From NCBI GenBank assembly GCA_041874725.1, contig CP097466.1, positions 5,704,001-5,768,000 on the forward strand: DNA of 64,000 nucleotides, in the 5' to 3' direction. Made by a program: the position numbers and the translations under genes. The notes below the pieces were generated by a model that saw nothing but the letters and a program-made list of their open reading frames with translations, was not told the origin of the DNA and did not search any database. This document shows positions 50,989 through 60,387 of the stretch, piece after piece (position 1 is the stretch's first letter; every line of letters starts with the position of its first letter). This DNA is from Duganella sp. BuS-21 (GTDB lineage Bacteria; Pseudomonadota; Gammaproteobacteria; Burkholderiales; Burkholderiaceae_D).

Positions 50989-52149
50989 ATGAACAACCAA
51001 AAAAACCTGGATTGGATCCAGATGTTGCGCGGCATCGCCGCCCTGCTGGTGGTGCTGTGCCACGCCCGCTACGCCCTGCTCAACACCGAGGGCTTCGGGC
51101 TGGCCCAGCAACTGCTCATGCCCGGCGCCAGCGGGGTCGATCTGTTCTTCCTGATCAGCGGCTTCATCATGTGCTATTCGACCGCCGGTTCGGACGGCAG
51201 CCCGGCCGAGGTGGCGCGCTTCGCCATCAAGCGCTTCGCCCGTGTGTGGCCGGTGTACGCGGTGGTGACGCTGGTGGCGATCTTCGCGCTCAGCGGCGGC
51301 ATCGAATACTTCCAGGACCCGGCCAAGCGCGCCACCTTCTGGCACTCGATCGCCATGGTGCCGGCCAATCCGCGCTACATGCCGTATTTCTCGCTGTCGC
51401 TGGAACAAGGCTGGACGCTGCTGTTCGAGATGTATTTCTACCTGATGTTCGTAGTCAGCATGCTGTTCCGCCGCCTGCGCTGGGTGGCCCTGGCCGCCTG
51501 GGTGGGACTGACGGTGATCGCCCCGCAACTGGGCGCCTATGACATGAGCATTTCGCGCGACTTCGGCTATGCGGTCGGCTACCTCAGCATCGTCACCAGT
51601 CCTTTCGTGCTGGAGTTCGTCGCCGGCGTGCTGATCGGCTGGCTGTATCTGCAGCCATGGTTCCGCATCGGCAACCGCCAGCTGGCCTGGCATGCGCTGG
51701 GCCTGGGCGTGGCGTTTGCGCTGTGGGCCATCTATTCCGGCGCCACCGTGATCCACGGCCCGACCCAGTGGGGCTGGCCGCTGGCGCTGATGGTGACGCT
51801 GATGGCGCTGGCCAGCAAGACCGTGCGGATTCCGGTGCCGCCTTTCTTCCTGTGGCTGGGCGCGATCTCGTATTCGCTGTATCTGACCCACTTGATCGCG
51901 CAGGGCCTGGTGCGGCGCGCGATGGAAGCGTATGGCCTCGGCCACCTGTCGCACACCTGGGGTTTCATCTTCATCTCGACCGCCTGTGCGCTGCCGCTGG
52001 CGGCGCTGTCGCACCGCTTGCTGGAGCAGGGCCTGTCGAACCTGGTGCGCAAGGCGCTGCTGCGCCTGGTGCCGGCCAAACCACAGCAGCAGCCGCAGCA
52101 GCAACAATCGGTGCAGGCGGCGCCGACGATTGCCCATTTGTCCCGCTGA
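50989..52149 (+). CDS. Acyltransferase 3 family membrane protein (OafA-like, no SGNH domain)
   Basis: The 386-residue protein begins 'MNNQKNLDWIQMLRGIAALLVVLCHARYALL', the Acyl_transf_3 signature with the catalytic His, then 'GVDLFFLISGFIMCYST' and the Arg-rich 'KRFARVWPVYAVVTL'. About ten membrane segments follow, and the tail is Gln-rich. It would O-acetylate or otherwise acylate a surface glycan. It starts a transcription unit with the two large membrane proteins that follow on the same strand. Confidence 0.88.
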   Translation: MNNQKNLDWIQMLRGIAALLVVLCHARYALLNTEGFGLAQQLLMPGASGVDLFFLISGFIMCYSTAGSDGSPAEVARFAIKRFARVWPVYAVVTLVAIFALSGGIEYFQDPAKRATFWHSIAMVPANPRYMPYFSLSLEQGWTLLFEMYFYLMFVVSMLFRRLRWVALAAWVGLTVIAPQLGAYDMSISRDFGYAVGYLSIVTSPFVLEFVAGVLIGWLYLQPWFRIGNRQLAWHALGLGVAFALWAIYSGATVIHGPTQWGWPLALMVTLMALASKTVRIPVPPFFLWLGAISYSLYLTHLIAQGLVRRAMEAYGLGHLSHTWGFIFISTACALPLAALSHRLLEQGLSNLVRKALLRLVPAKPQQQPQQQQSVQAAPTIAHLSR

Positions 52150-52190
52150 CGCTATCATCCGCCCTTGGCCCGAAATGTTAGAAAGATAAT

Positions 52191-54314
52191 ATGACTGTGT
52201 TCCGCTTGACCCCAACCCAGCGGCAGGCCATGGCCAGCTACGGCCTGCCGCTGGCGCTGCTGACCGTGCTGCTCTACCTGATCCTGCGCAACACCGGGGC
52301 CTACCCGGTGGTGTTTGCGGACGAATGGCTGTACAGCAAATTCGCCCGCCTGCAGCCCCTGAGCGATTCATTGGTGCCGTCCTATCTGTACCTGAAGCTG
52401 TTCGGCCAGACCAACGCCTGCGGCGAAGGCTTCCTGCAATGCGCGCGCGTGCTCAACGCCGTGCTGTTCGTGGCCGCCGCCCCCTTCATCTACCTGGTGG
52501 CGCGGCCGCTGACCGGCCGCCTGGCCGCCGGCGCCATCGCCGTGCTGGCGCTGCTGTCGCCGATCAGCAGCTACAGCGCCTACTTCATGCCGGAAGCCAT
52601 GTATTACTTCGGCTTCTGGGTGCTGACCTACACCCTGCTGCGCAGCGGCGCGCTGCGCCCGCAATGGCGCGCGACGCTGGCCTACGGCCTGCTGGGCGGC
52701 GTGCTGCTCGGCCTGCTGTGCCTGGTGAAGGTGCACGCGCTGTTCCTGTTGCCGGCGCTGTGCCTGTTCATCGTCTACGCGCGCTTCAGCGCCAGCCGCA
52801 AGGACTGGCTGATTCCGGGCGTGGCCGCCGCCGTGCTGGCCGCCGTGGCCGCGCTGGCGGTCAAGACCGCGCTGGCCTGGCTGCTGGCCGGACCGGTGGG
52901 CCTGAACCTGTTCGGCAGCTTCTACGGCGGCCACGTCAACAATAGCGGGCACGGCCTGGGCCGCCTGCTGGCGCCGTTCCTGCGCAACTTCCAGGGCCAT
53001 GCGATGGCGCTGCTGGTGCTGTTCGGCTTCCCTATCCTGATGCTCGCCAGCGCCGCCGCCAGCGGCGCAGTGCGCACCGCGCTGGGCCGCCACGGCCGCG
53101 CGCTGCTGCTGTACACCTTCCTGATGCTCGGCTGCGCGCTGGGCATGACGGTGGCCTATACCGCCTCCATCGCCGATGCCGGCCCCAACGAAATCATCCG
53201 CCTGCACCTGCGCTACTACGACTTCACCTTTCCGCTGCTGATGATCATCGGCGTGGCCGTGGCCGGCCATGGCGCGCGCGCCAGCCTGCGCACGCGCGCC
53301 CTGCTGGCCGTGCCGCTGGCGCTGCTGGTGGCGCTGGCCGCCAAATTCCTGCTGCCGGCCTACCTGACCTCGCCCATCGACAGCCCCGAGCTGTTCAGCC
53401 TGGCCGCCAAGAGCCCGCTGCCGCTGTACGGGATGACCGCGCTGACGCTGGCGCTGATCGCGCTGTGGGTGGTGCAGCCGCGCCGCGCCGCGCCGCTGTA
53501 CCTGATGCTGCTGCTGCCGCTGGCCGCGCTGGCCGGCGAGGCGGTCAATGTCACCATGCTGCAGCGCCTGCAGCAACCGTCCGCCTACGACAAGGCCGGC
53601 CGCTTTGCGCACAGCTTCCTGGAGGCCGCCGACCGCGACGCCCTAAGCATCGCCGGCGCCGACCTGGCCGGCATGATGCGCGCCCAGTTCCACGTCGATA
53701 GCGCGCACTCGAGCAACATCGAGCTGCAGCCCGGCGCGCCGTTCGACCTGACGCAGACGCCGGCCCGCCAGCGCTGGCTGCTGGTGGTCGGCCCGCACCG
53801 CCTGCCGCCCGAGCTGACGCCGCTGGTGGCCACCAACGAGTACGCGCTGGTGCGCCTGAACCAGGGCAGCCGCCGCCTGTTTGAAATCCCCATGTCGCAA
53901 CCGCTGGCCAACGGCGCGCTGGAAGGCGTGACCGGCCTGGCCGACGCCGAACCGTGGGGCGTGTGGTCGAACGCCGACGTGGTCACCCTGCGTTTCGCCA
54001 AGCCGCTGCCGCAACACCTGGCGGTGCTGCTCAACGGCCGCGCCTTCGGCCCCAACGCCGGCCTGCCGTTCACGCTGCACGCGGGCGACGGCAAGGGCGA
54101 AGACGCCACCTTCCGCCTGCCGGCCAATCCGCAGGAAGTGTTCCTGCGCCTGGAGACCGATGGTCAGCAGCGCGAACTGCGCATCCGCGTGCCGCGTCCG
54201 ACCACGCCGCAGGAAGTGGGCGCGGGCAACGACCAGCGCCGCCTCGGCATCGGCCTCATCAGCGTGGAAATCGGCGAGGCCGCGCCTGCCGTCCCTGCGC
54301 CTGCCACCAATTAA
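52191..54314 (+). CDS. Large GT-C-like membrane protein with C-terminal beta domain (paralogue A)
   Basis: The 707-residue protein has one N-terminal membrane segment, then an extracytoplasmic loop with 'VVFADEWLYSKFARLQPLSDSLVPSYLYLKLF'. The Asp-Glu pair in the first loop is typical of GT-C enzymes that use lipid-linked sugars. About ten further segments reach residue 445. The soluble C-terminus (about 450-707) ends in a beta-rich domain, 'LRFAKPLPQHLAVLLNGRAFGPNAG' to 'RRLGIGLISVEI', of a type I recall from phosphoglycerol transferases. It is a paralogue of the next gene. A role in adding side groups to a periplasmic glycan is inference. Confidence 0.72.
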   Translation: MTVFRLTPTQRQAMASYGLPLALLTVLLYLILRNTGAYPVVFADEWLYSKFARLQPLSDSLVPSYLYLKLFGQTNACGEGFLQCARVLNAVLFVAAAPFIYLVARPLTGRLAAGAIAVLALLSPISSYSAYFMPEAMYYFGFWVLTYTLLRSGALRPQWRATLAYGLLGGVLLGLLCLVKVHALFLLPALCLFIVYARFSASRKDWLIPGVAAAVLAAVAALAVKTALAWLLAGPVGLNLFGSFYGGHVNNSGHGLGRLLAPFLRNFQGHAMALLVLFGFPILMLASAAASGAVRTALGRHGRALLLYTFLMLGCALGMTVAYTASIADAGPNEIIRLHLRYYDFTFPLLMIIGVAVAGHGARASLRTRALLAVPLALLVALAAKFLLPAYLTSPIDSPELFSLAAKSPLPLYGMTALTLALIALWVVQPRRAAPLYLMLLLPLAALAGEAVNVTMLQRLQQPSAYDKAGRFAHSFLEAADRDALSIAGADLAGMMRAQFHVDSAHSSNIELQPGAPFDLTQTPARQRWLLVVGPHRLPPELTPLVATNEYALVRLNQGSRRLFEIPMSQPLANGALEGVTGLADAEPWGVWSNADVVTLRFAKPLPQHLAVLLNGRAFGPNAGLPFTLHAGDGKGEDATFRLPANPQEVFLRLETDGQQRELRIRVPRPTTPQEVGAGNDQRRLGIGLISVEIGEAAPAVPAPATN

Positions 54315-54326
54315 TCACTGCCTACA

Positions 54327-56405
54327 ATGAAATTACCTGACTACCTGTCCGATCCGCGCCGCGTTCCCGCCTACCTGGCGGCGGCGCTGCTGCTGGCGTT
54401 CATCTTCCTGTTCTTCCGCAACGCCGGCATCTATCCGATCGTGTTCATCGACGAATGGAGCTACAGCAGCGCCACCCGCATGCTGCCGATGGCCGATGCG
54501 CCGGTGCCGTCCTACCTGTATTTCCAGCTGTTCAAGCTGACCAACTACTGCGGCGACAGCTACCTCGATTGCAACCGCCTGCTCAACACCCTGCTGTACG
54601 TGCTGGCCTCGCCCTGCATCTACCTGCTGGCGCGGCGCGTGGCGCCGGCCTGGCCGTCGGCCCTGATCGCGCTGGCCGCCGTGCTGGCGCCGAACAACGC
54701 CTACACCCCGTTCTTCATGCCGGAAGCGATGTACTACTGCGCTTTCTGGATTCTCAGCTGGGCCGCGCTCTACCTGGTCGAACAGCCGTCGGCACGCCGC
54801 GCGCTGCTGCTGGGCCTGCTGCTGGGCGCGACCATCCTGGTCAAGCTGCACGCGCTGTTCCTGATCCCGGCGCTGGCGCTGTTCGTGCTGTACGCGGCGC
54901 ACGCCCAGGGCGGCAAGGGCTGGATCGGACGCGGCCTGCTGTGGGCCGGCGTGATGCTGGCCGGCGCGCTGGCGCTGCGCTTCGCGCTCGGCTACCTGCT
55001 GGCCGGCCCCAACGGCCTCGACCTGTTTGGCACCCTGTACGCCGGCCAGGCCGCCTACACCGCCAAGAGCCACTACCCGATCATCCAGCTGCTGGGATTT
55101 GCCTGGCACAATCTGCAGGGACACCTGATGCTGCTGGCCGCCCTGTTCGCGGTGCCGCTGGCGGCGCTGTGCGGCGCCTTCAACTTCCTGCGCCCGGCCC
55201 ACGCCCAGGAACAGCGGCTGCAAGCGATCACCGTGTACAGCGTGCTGATGCTCGGTTCGCTGCTGGGCTTGACCATCATGTTTACCGCCTCCATCACCGG
55301 CCTGGCGGTCAGCGATACCTCGGCCCGCATCCATACCCGCTACTACGACTTCGCCCTGCCGCTGCTGCTGCTGTGCGCGGCCGCCGCCGCCTATGCGCCG
55401 GCGCGGCCGCTGAAGACGCCGCTGCGCCTGCTGATCGGCGCCGTGCTGCTGCTGCTGCTCTGGCATTGCCGCGCCCACCTGCTGCTATGGTTCACGCCGG
55501 GCGTGATCGATACCCCGGAATTGCGCGTGCTGTCGATGCGCAAGGACTTGTTCAACATCATCGTCGGGCTGTCGCTGCTGTCGGTGCTGGCCTGGATCTA
55601 CCGCCAGCAGTTCGGCCTGCGCCTGTTCCTGCTGCTGGTGCTGCCGCTCACCACCCTGATCTGCGCCTGGGGCACGGCGCACGAAGTGCGCCTGTCGCGC
55701 TGGGCCGACCCGGCCTCCAAGGCCGGCCTGTTCGCGCACCACTACCTGAGCCGCGAGCAAAGCGACCGCATGGTCATCGTCGGCAGCGACATCGCCGTGC
55801 TGCACCGCGCGCGCTTCTTCGTGGAAAATCCAAGGACGGAATTGCTGTCGGTGCCGGCCAACCAGCCGATGGACTGGAGCCAGGTGGCGGAGGACCGCCA
55901 GTGGGTGCTGGCCATCGGCCAGTTCCAGCCGCCGCCGGATGCGCGCGTGATTGGCCGCAAGGATGAGCTGTTGCTGTTCCAGAAGCCGGCCAAGAGCGCG
56001 CTCGGCCAGCGCATCGGCTTCAGCCAGTCGTTCGGCGACTATGGCCGCATCGACGGCCTGGCCTGGCCCGATACCTGGGGCGCCTGGTCGCAGGAACCGC
56101 AGGTGACGATGGAATACGGCCGCGCCCTGCCCAAGCGGATGACGCTGCGGTTCGAAGGCCGCGCCTTCGGCCCCAATATCGACAAGGATGTGATCGTGAC
56201 GGTGGGCGCGCAGCAGCAGGTGATGCGCATCCCGGCCGCGAACGGCAAGGCCACGCTGCATTTCGAGACCGATGGCCAGACCCGCATCGTCACCTTCAAG
56301 ATTCCGCAGCCGACCTCGCAGGCCATGCTGGGCCTGAGCCAGGACACGCGCCAGTTCGGCATCGGCTTCGAATACATCACCATCACCGACGACGACGCCC
56401 ACTGA
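54327..56405 (+). CDS. Large GT-C-like membrane protein with C-terminal beta domain (paralogue B)
   Basis: The 692-residue protein starts 12 bases after paralogue A and shares its whole plan: 'VFIDEWSYSSATRMLPMADAPVPSYLYFQLFKLTNYCGDSYLDCNRLLN' in the first loop, the same membrane topology, and a C-terminal beta domain with 'GRAFGPNID' and 'RQFGIGFEYITI'. Identity to paralogue A is visible throughout but moderate, so the duplication is old and the two copies probably differ in specificity. It likely acts on the periplasmic face of the inner membrane. Confidence 0.72.
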   Translation: MKLPDYLSDPRRVPAYLAAALLLAFIFLFFRNAGIYPIVFIDEWSYSSATRMLPMADAPVPSYLYFQLFKLTNYCGDSYLDCNRLLNTLLYVLASPCIYLLARRVAPAWPSALIALAAVLAPNNAYTPFFMPEAMYYCAFWILSWAALYLVEQPSARRALLLGLLLGATILVKLHALFLIPALALFVLYAAHAQGGKGWIGRGLLWAGVMLAGALALRFALGYLLAGPNGLDLFGTLYAGQAAYTAKSHYPIIQLLGFAWHNLQGHLMLLAALFAVPLAALCGAFNFLRPAHAQEQRLQAITVYSVLMLGSLLGLTIMFTASITGLAVSDTSARIHTRYYDFALPLLLLCAAAAAYAPARPLKTPLRLLIGAVLLLLLWHCRAHLLLWFTPGVIDTPELRVLSMRKDLFNIIVGLSLLSVLAWIYRQQFGLRLFLLLVLPLTTLICAWGTAHEVRLSRWADPASKAGLFAHHYLSREQSDRMVIVGSDIAVLHRARFFVENPRTELLSVPANQPMDWSQVAEDRQWVLAIGQFQPPPDARVIGRKDELLLFQKPAKSALGQRIGFSQSFGDYGRIDGLAWPDTWGAWSQEPQVTMEYGRALPKRMTLRFEGRAFGPNIDKDVIVTVGAQQQVMRIPAANGKATLHFETDGQTRIVTFKIPQPTSQAMLGLSQDTRQFGIGFEYITITDDDAH

Positions 56406-56617
56406 TCGAAACCCTGCACCGCCTGCCGTTCATGAAGGATGGCTTGGCGGCGTACGCCATCCACTACATCGACGGGCGCGAAGCGTACAGCTTCAGCTAC
56501 CAGGGCCGCGCCGGCAACGACGTCCAGGACGTCAACCACGGCTGGCGCTACATCAACGGCCCGCTTATTTGCCAGCCGCTGCCGGCGCCGGTGCAAGCTG
56601 CTGCAACTGGCGGCTGA
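56402..56617 (+). other. Possible gene remnant between convergent genes
   Basis: A frame open from just before the paralogue B stop encodes 'LIETLHRLPFMKDGLAAYAIHYIDGREAYSFSYQGRAGN' split across an ATG at 56432, continuing to 'DVNHGWRYINGPLI'. The composition looks like true coding sequence, such as the tail of a larger protein, but there is no ribosome site and the last 53 bases overlap the convergent acyltransferase gene. I do not recognise the family. It may be a 3' fragment left by a rearrangement, or an unannotated 61-residue peptide. Confidence 0.35.
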
Positions 56618-58598
56618 GGCTCTCGCCGACATACAGGTCGCCGGCGTTGCTCAGGTGGTGGGTGTCGCGGTACATCAGCTTGCCGTCGATGATGGCGTGG
56701 CAGCGCTGCTTGTCGCACAGCGGCACCGAGGTATCGATGACCTGCACCTGTGACGGCGCGAAGTCCTTCAACACCGTCGCCACCGCCTTCTGGTGATCGG
56801 CCATGCCCTGCTCGTAGTCGGCGCGCGCGACGCTGCAATCGTGGCGGGTCTGCGAGGTGGCGATGCCGGCGCGCTTGATGCACGAGCGCGGTTCGAAGTC
56901 CAAGGCCGGCACATCGTTCACCCAGATCACCTTGCGGCCGCTGGCGACGAAGCGCTGCACCGTCTTGCGGAACAGGTCCATCATCGCCAGGCCTTCCGGC
57001 GTGCCGCCGCCCAGCCGGGCGACGGTGGCGATGATCACGGTCTTGACGCTCGGCGTGTTCAAGGCGGCGTCCAGCATGCGCGGCGTGATCTTCTGGTAGG
57101 GATCGTCGCCGACCGGCACATCCCAATAAGGACGGCGCGTGCCCAGCTGCCACAGGTTCTCGCCCAGGGCGCGGTAGTGGCGGGTCAGGCCGAACAGGAT
57201 ATGGTAGGAATGGCTGTCGCCGATCAGCGCCACCGTTGGCTCGCCGTCCGGCCGGTCCAGCACGCAATACTCGAAGTCCGAATCGAAGCCGTAGCGGCGC
57301 TTGCAGGCCTGTGCCTTGGGCACGTCTTCCACCACCTTCAGCTGCTGCATCTGCGCCGCGCTCTCGGTCACCGCCTCACGCTGCGGCAAGCCCTCGCCCC
57401 GGTAGATCCAGGCGCCCCAAGCGCCCAGCGCCACCAGCAGCGCCAGCAGCACGGCCACCTTGCGCGCGCCGTTGCGCGGACTGCGCAGCGGCCGCTCCAG
57501 CAGCAAATAGGTCAACCAGGCCAGCAGGACCGACAGCAGCAAGGCGGTGGCGCGCGCCGGCACGCCCGGCATCTTGCCTTCGATGATGGCCATGAAGGAC
57601 AGCAGCGGCCAGTGCCACAGGTACAGCGGATAGCTGATCAGGCCGACCGCCACCATCACCCGGTTGCCCAGCAGGTTGCGGTTGATCCAGGTGGCCGGTC
57701 CGGCCGCCAGCAGCAGCAGCGCGCCCAGCGCCGGCAGCAGCGCCCACCAGCCGGGGAAGTGCTTGCCCGGCTTCGCCAGGGCCAGGCCCAGCACGATCAA
57801 GGCCAGGCCGGTGGCGGCCGCCCACTGGCGCGGACGAGCGCCGTCGAGGTCGATCCAGCGCGGCGCGTCGCCACGGCGCACGCCCAGCATCAGGCTGCGC
57901 TGGTAGACGTTCATATAGGCCAGCATGGCGCCCAGCAGCAACTCCCACATGCGGCTGGCCGGCGAGTAAAAGGTGGCGCTGGCGTAGTTGTGGACGCCGG
58001 AAACATTGACGATGAAGGACAGCAGGCCCAGCAGCAGCGCCGGCTTCCACGGCGCCCAGCCGCGCTTGAAGGACAGCCACAGCACCACCGGCCACACCAG
58101 ATAGAACTGCTCCTCCACCGCCAGCGACCACAGGTGCAGCAGCGGCTTGGTCTCGGCGCTGGTATCGAAATAGCCGACCTCGTTCCACAGGAAGAAGTTG
58201 GACGAGAACGTGGCGCCGCCGAACATGTGCTTGCCCAGCATGCGGTATTCGTCCGGGAACAGAGCGAACCAGCCCACTGCGGCGCACGCGGCCATCACCA
58301 GCACCAGCGCCGGGAAGATGCGGCGCACGCGCCGGGCATAAAAATCGGCCACGCTGAAACTGCCGGCGCGCATGCCGTTCAGCAGGATGGTGCTGATCAG
58401 GAAGCCGGAGATGATGAAGAAAATGTCGACCCCGATGAAACCGCCCGGCAGCCAGGTCGGAAAGGCGTGGAACACCAGCACCGACAACACGGCGACGGCG
58501 CGCAAGCCATCGATATCTCGGCGGTAGGCGGGATGGAGGGAGGGTGCGGGGGACGATGGCGTGTCCGGGCTGACGACAGCGAGCGATGCGTGTTGCAT
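56565..58598 (-). CDS. OafA/YrhL-type acyltransferase with C-terminal SGNH domain
   Basis: The 677-residue protein has an Acyl_transf_3 domain (about 25-385; 'RRDIDGLRAVAVLSVLVFHAFP', 'GGFIGVDIFFIISGFLIS', 'RRVRRIFPALV') with ten or eleven membrane segments. A linker and a periplasmic SGNH domain follow: catalytic Ser in 'VALIGDSHSYH' (about residue 460) and the Asp-His pair in 'DTHHLSNAGD'. Such fusions move acetyl groups across the membrane and attach them to LPS or other surface glycans. It is convergent with the remnant at 56402 and follows the helicase gene on the same strand. Confidence 0.92.
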   Translation of the reverse strand: MQHASLAVVSPDTPSSPAPSLHPAYRRDIDGLRAVAVLSVLVFHAFPTWLPGGFIGVDIFFIISGFLISTILLNGMRAGSFSVADFYARRVRRIFPALVLVMAACAAVGWFALFPDEYRMLGKHMFGGATFSSNFFLWNEVGYFDTSAETKPLLHLWSLAVEEQFYLVWPVVLWLSFKRGWAPWKPALLLGLLSFIVNVSGVHNYASATFYSPASRMWELLLGAMLAYMNVYQRSLMLGVRRGDAPRWIDLDGARPRQWAAATGLALIVLGLALAKPGKHFPGWWALLPALGALLLLAAGPATWINRNLLGNRVMVAVGLISYPLYLWHWPLLSFMAIIEGKMPGVPARATALLLSVLLAWLTYLLLERPLRSPRNGARKVAVLLALLVALGAWGAWIYRGEGLPQREAVTESAAQMQQLKVVEDVPKAQACKRRYGFDSDFEYCVLDRPDGEPTVALIGDSHSYHILFGLTRHYRALGENLWQLGTRRPYWDVPVGDDPYQKITPRMLDAALNTPSVKTVIIATVARLGGGTPEGLAMMDLFRKTVQRFVASGRKVIWVNDVPALDFEPRSCIKRAGIATSQTRHDCSVARADYEQGMADHQKAVATVLKDFAPSQVQVIDTSVPLCDKQRCHAIIDGKLMYRDTHHLSNAGDLYVGESLSRQLQQLAPAPAAAGK

Positions 58599-58710
58599 TT
58601 ACCGTGAAAATGATGACAAACCGCAAGTGTAATGAAAAACCATACACTTCCGAAGGTTTTTTTCAGTGGCCGGCCTGCTGCCCGTTGCTGAATGCCTACA
58701 GGATGGCCGG

Positions 58711-58737
58711 AAAAAAAAGCAGCCTGGCGGCTGCTTT
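58711..58737 (-). terminator. Rho-independent terminator after the DEAD-box helicase gene
   Basis: AAAGCAGCC (58716-58724) pairs with GGCTGCTTT (58729-58737) around a TGGC loop, and the minus-strand transcript then enters a run of eight T. It lies 17 bases after the helicase stop. Confidence 0.9.
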
Positions 58738-58753
58738 CGTGGAGGATGCTGGT

Positions 58754-60241
58754 TTACTGCTTGGGCGCTCCACCCAGCAGGAAGGCCAGCTTGGGCTTGG
58801 CCTTGGTGATGCCGGTGCCGACGCCGGTGCCGGCGCTGACCACCGGGGCCGCCTTGGCCGGCTCGTACGGCTTGAGGAACCATGGATCGACCTTTTCGCG
58901 GCGTGGCGGGCCGCCACCGCCGAGGCTGCGCGGCGGACGCTCGCTGCGCTCGGCCGGCCGTGCAGCGGGCGCACGGCCGAGGTCTTCGGTACGGCGCGGA
59001 CGGCGCTCGCCGCGCTCGTCGGCGAAGCTCGGCGCCGGATTGAAACCTTCCGGTTCGGCGCGCTTGATGGTCTGCTTGATCAGTTTTTCAATGTCGGCCA
59101 GCAGGCGCTCGTCCTTGTCCGAGTAGATCGAGATGGCGTCGCCGGAGGCGCCGGCGCGGCCGGTGCGGCCGATGCGGTGCACATAATCTTCAGCGTTGTA
59201 CGGCAGGTCGTAGTTGATCACGCACGGCAGGTCCGAGATGTCGAGGCCGCGGGCGGCGACGTCGGTCGCCACCAGGATGTCGATCTCGTTTTTCTTGAAT
59301 GCGTCCAGCGCGGCCATGCGTTCCTGCTGGGTCTTGTCGCCGTGGATGGCGACCGCCTTCATGCCTTCGCGCTCGAGCTCGCGCGCCAGGCGCGAGGCAC
59401 CGATCTTGGTGTTGGAGAAGATGATCACCTGCTTCAGCTCGCGCTGGCGCAGGATGTGCGCGGTCAGCGCGTGCTTCTGGTTGTCGGCGATCTTGTACAC
59501 CACCTGGGTGACCTTGTCGGCGGTCTGGTTGCTGCGCGCTACTTCGATGGTGATCGGGTCGGTCAGGAAGGTGTTGGCCAGCTTTTTGATTTCCGGCGAG
59601 AAGGTGGCCGAGAACATCAGGTTCTGGCGCTTCTTCGGCAGCAGGTTGATGATGCGCTGCAGGTCCGGCAGGAAACCCATGTCGAGCATGCGGTCGGCTT
59701 CATCCATCACCAGCATCTGCACCTGCCCCAGGCTGATATTTTTTTGCTCCACGTGGTCCAGCAAACGGCCCGGGGTGGCGATGACGATTTCCACGCCGGC
59801 CTTCAGGGTCACGGTCTGCGGCTTCATGTCCATGCCGCCGAACACCACGGTCGAGCGCAGCGGCGTGTGCTGGGCGTAGGCCTTGACGTTCTCGGCCACC
59901 TGCACCGCCAGTTCGCGGGTCGGGGTCAGGATCAGCGCGCGCACCGGGTGACGCGCCGGCGAGGTGCTGCTGCTGGCGTGGGCCAGCAGCATCTGGATAA
60001 TCGGCAGCGAGAAGCCGGCGGTCTTGCCGGTACCGGTCTGGGCCGCGCCCATGACGTCGCGGCCTTGCAGCAGCACAGGGATGGCCTGGGCCTGAATCGG
60101 CGTCGGGTGCTCGTAGCCCTGGTCGTGCAACGCGCGCAGGATATCCGGCGACAGGCCGAAATCGGCGAAGCGGACAGTGGCTGGCGCGGCAACGGCGGCC
60201 TGCTCTGGAATGGACGGGGTGATGATCTCGGTATCGGACAT
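58754..60241 (-). CDS. DEAD-box RNA helicase (RhlE-like)
   Basis: The 495-residue protein has the full motif set: Q motif 'FADFGLSPDILRALHDQGYEHPTPIQAQAIP', I 'AQTGTGKT', Ia 'PTRELAVQV', II DEAD in 'LVMDEADRML', III SAT, then 'VATDVAARGLD' and 'RIGRTGRAG'. The C-terminal 110 residues are basic, Arg/Pro/Gly rich and probably bind RNA. It is cytoplasmic and likely acts in ribosome assembly or RNA decay; RhlE subtype is by overall resemblance. Single gene with its own terminator, divergent from the propeller cyclase. Confidence 0.93.
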   Translation of the reverse strand: MSDTEIITPSIPEQAAVAAPATVRFADFGLSPDILRALHDQGYEHPTPIQAQAIPVLLQGRDVMGAAQTGTGKTAGFSLPIIQMLLAHASSSTSPARHPVRALILTPTRELAVQVAENVKAYAQHTPLRSTVVFGGMDMKPQTVTLKAGVEIVIATPGRLLDHVEQKNISLGQVQMLVMDEADRMLDMGFLPDLQRIINLLPKKRQNLMFSATFSPEIKKLANTFLTDPITIEVARSNQTADKVTQVVYKIADNQKHALTAHILRQRELKQVIIFSNTKIGASRLARELEREGMKAVAIHGDKTQQERMAALDAFKKNEIDILVATDVAARGLDISDLPCVINYDLPYNAEDYVHRIGRTGRAGASGDAISIYSDKDERLLADIEKLIKQTIKRAEPEGFNPAPSFADERGERRPRRTEDLGRAPAARPAERSERPPRSLGGGGPPRREKVDPWFLKPYEPAKAAPVVSAGTGVGTGITKAKPKLAFLLGGAPKQ

Positions 60242-60342
60242 AATGTGGACGGATGGTGAAGCGCCGTAAACTATACCCTACTTTCTGGCAACTGCGCTAA
60301 AAACCAGCAGTTTTCTGCTGAAACTATTGCATCAATGGCATG

Positions 60343-60348
60343 TATAAT
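60343..60348 (+). promoter_or_regulatory. Probable -10 element of the propeller diguanylate cyclase gene
   Basis: A perfect TATAAT lies 39 bases before the ATG at 60388. No good -35 hexamer is found at the normal distance, so the promoter may depend on an activator. An AGGA ribosome site follows at about 60379. Confidence 0.5.
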
Positions 60349-60387
60349 GGCCGGTCTGATCAGAAACCAGTTTAATTCCAGGACCCC

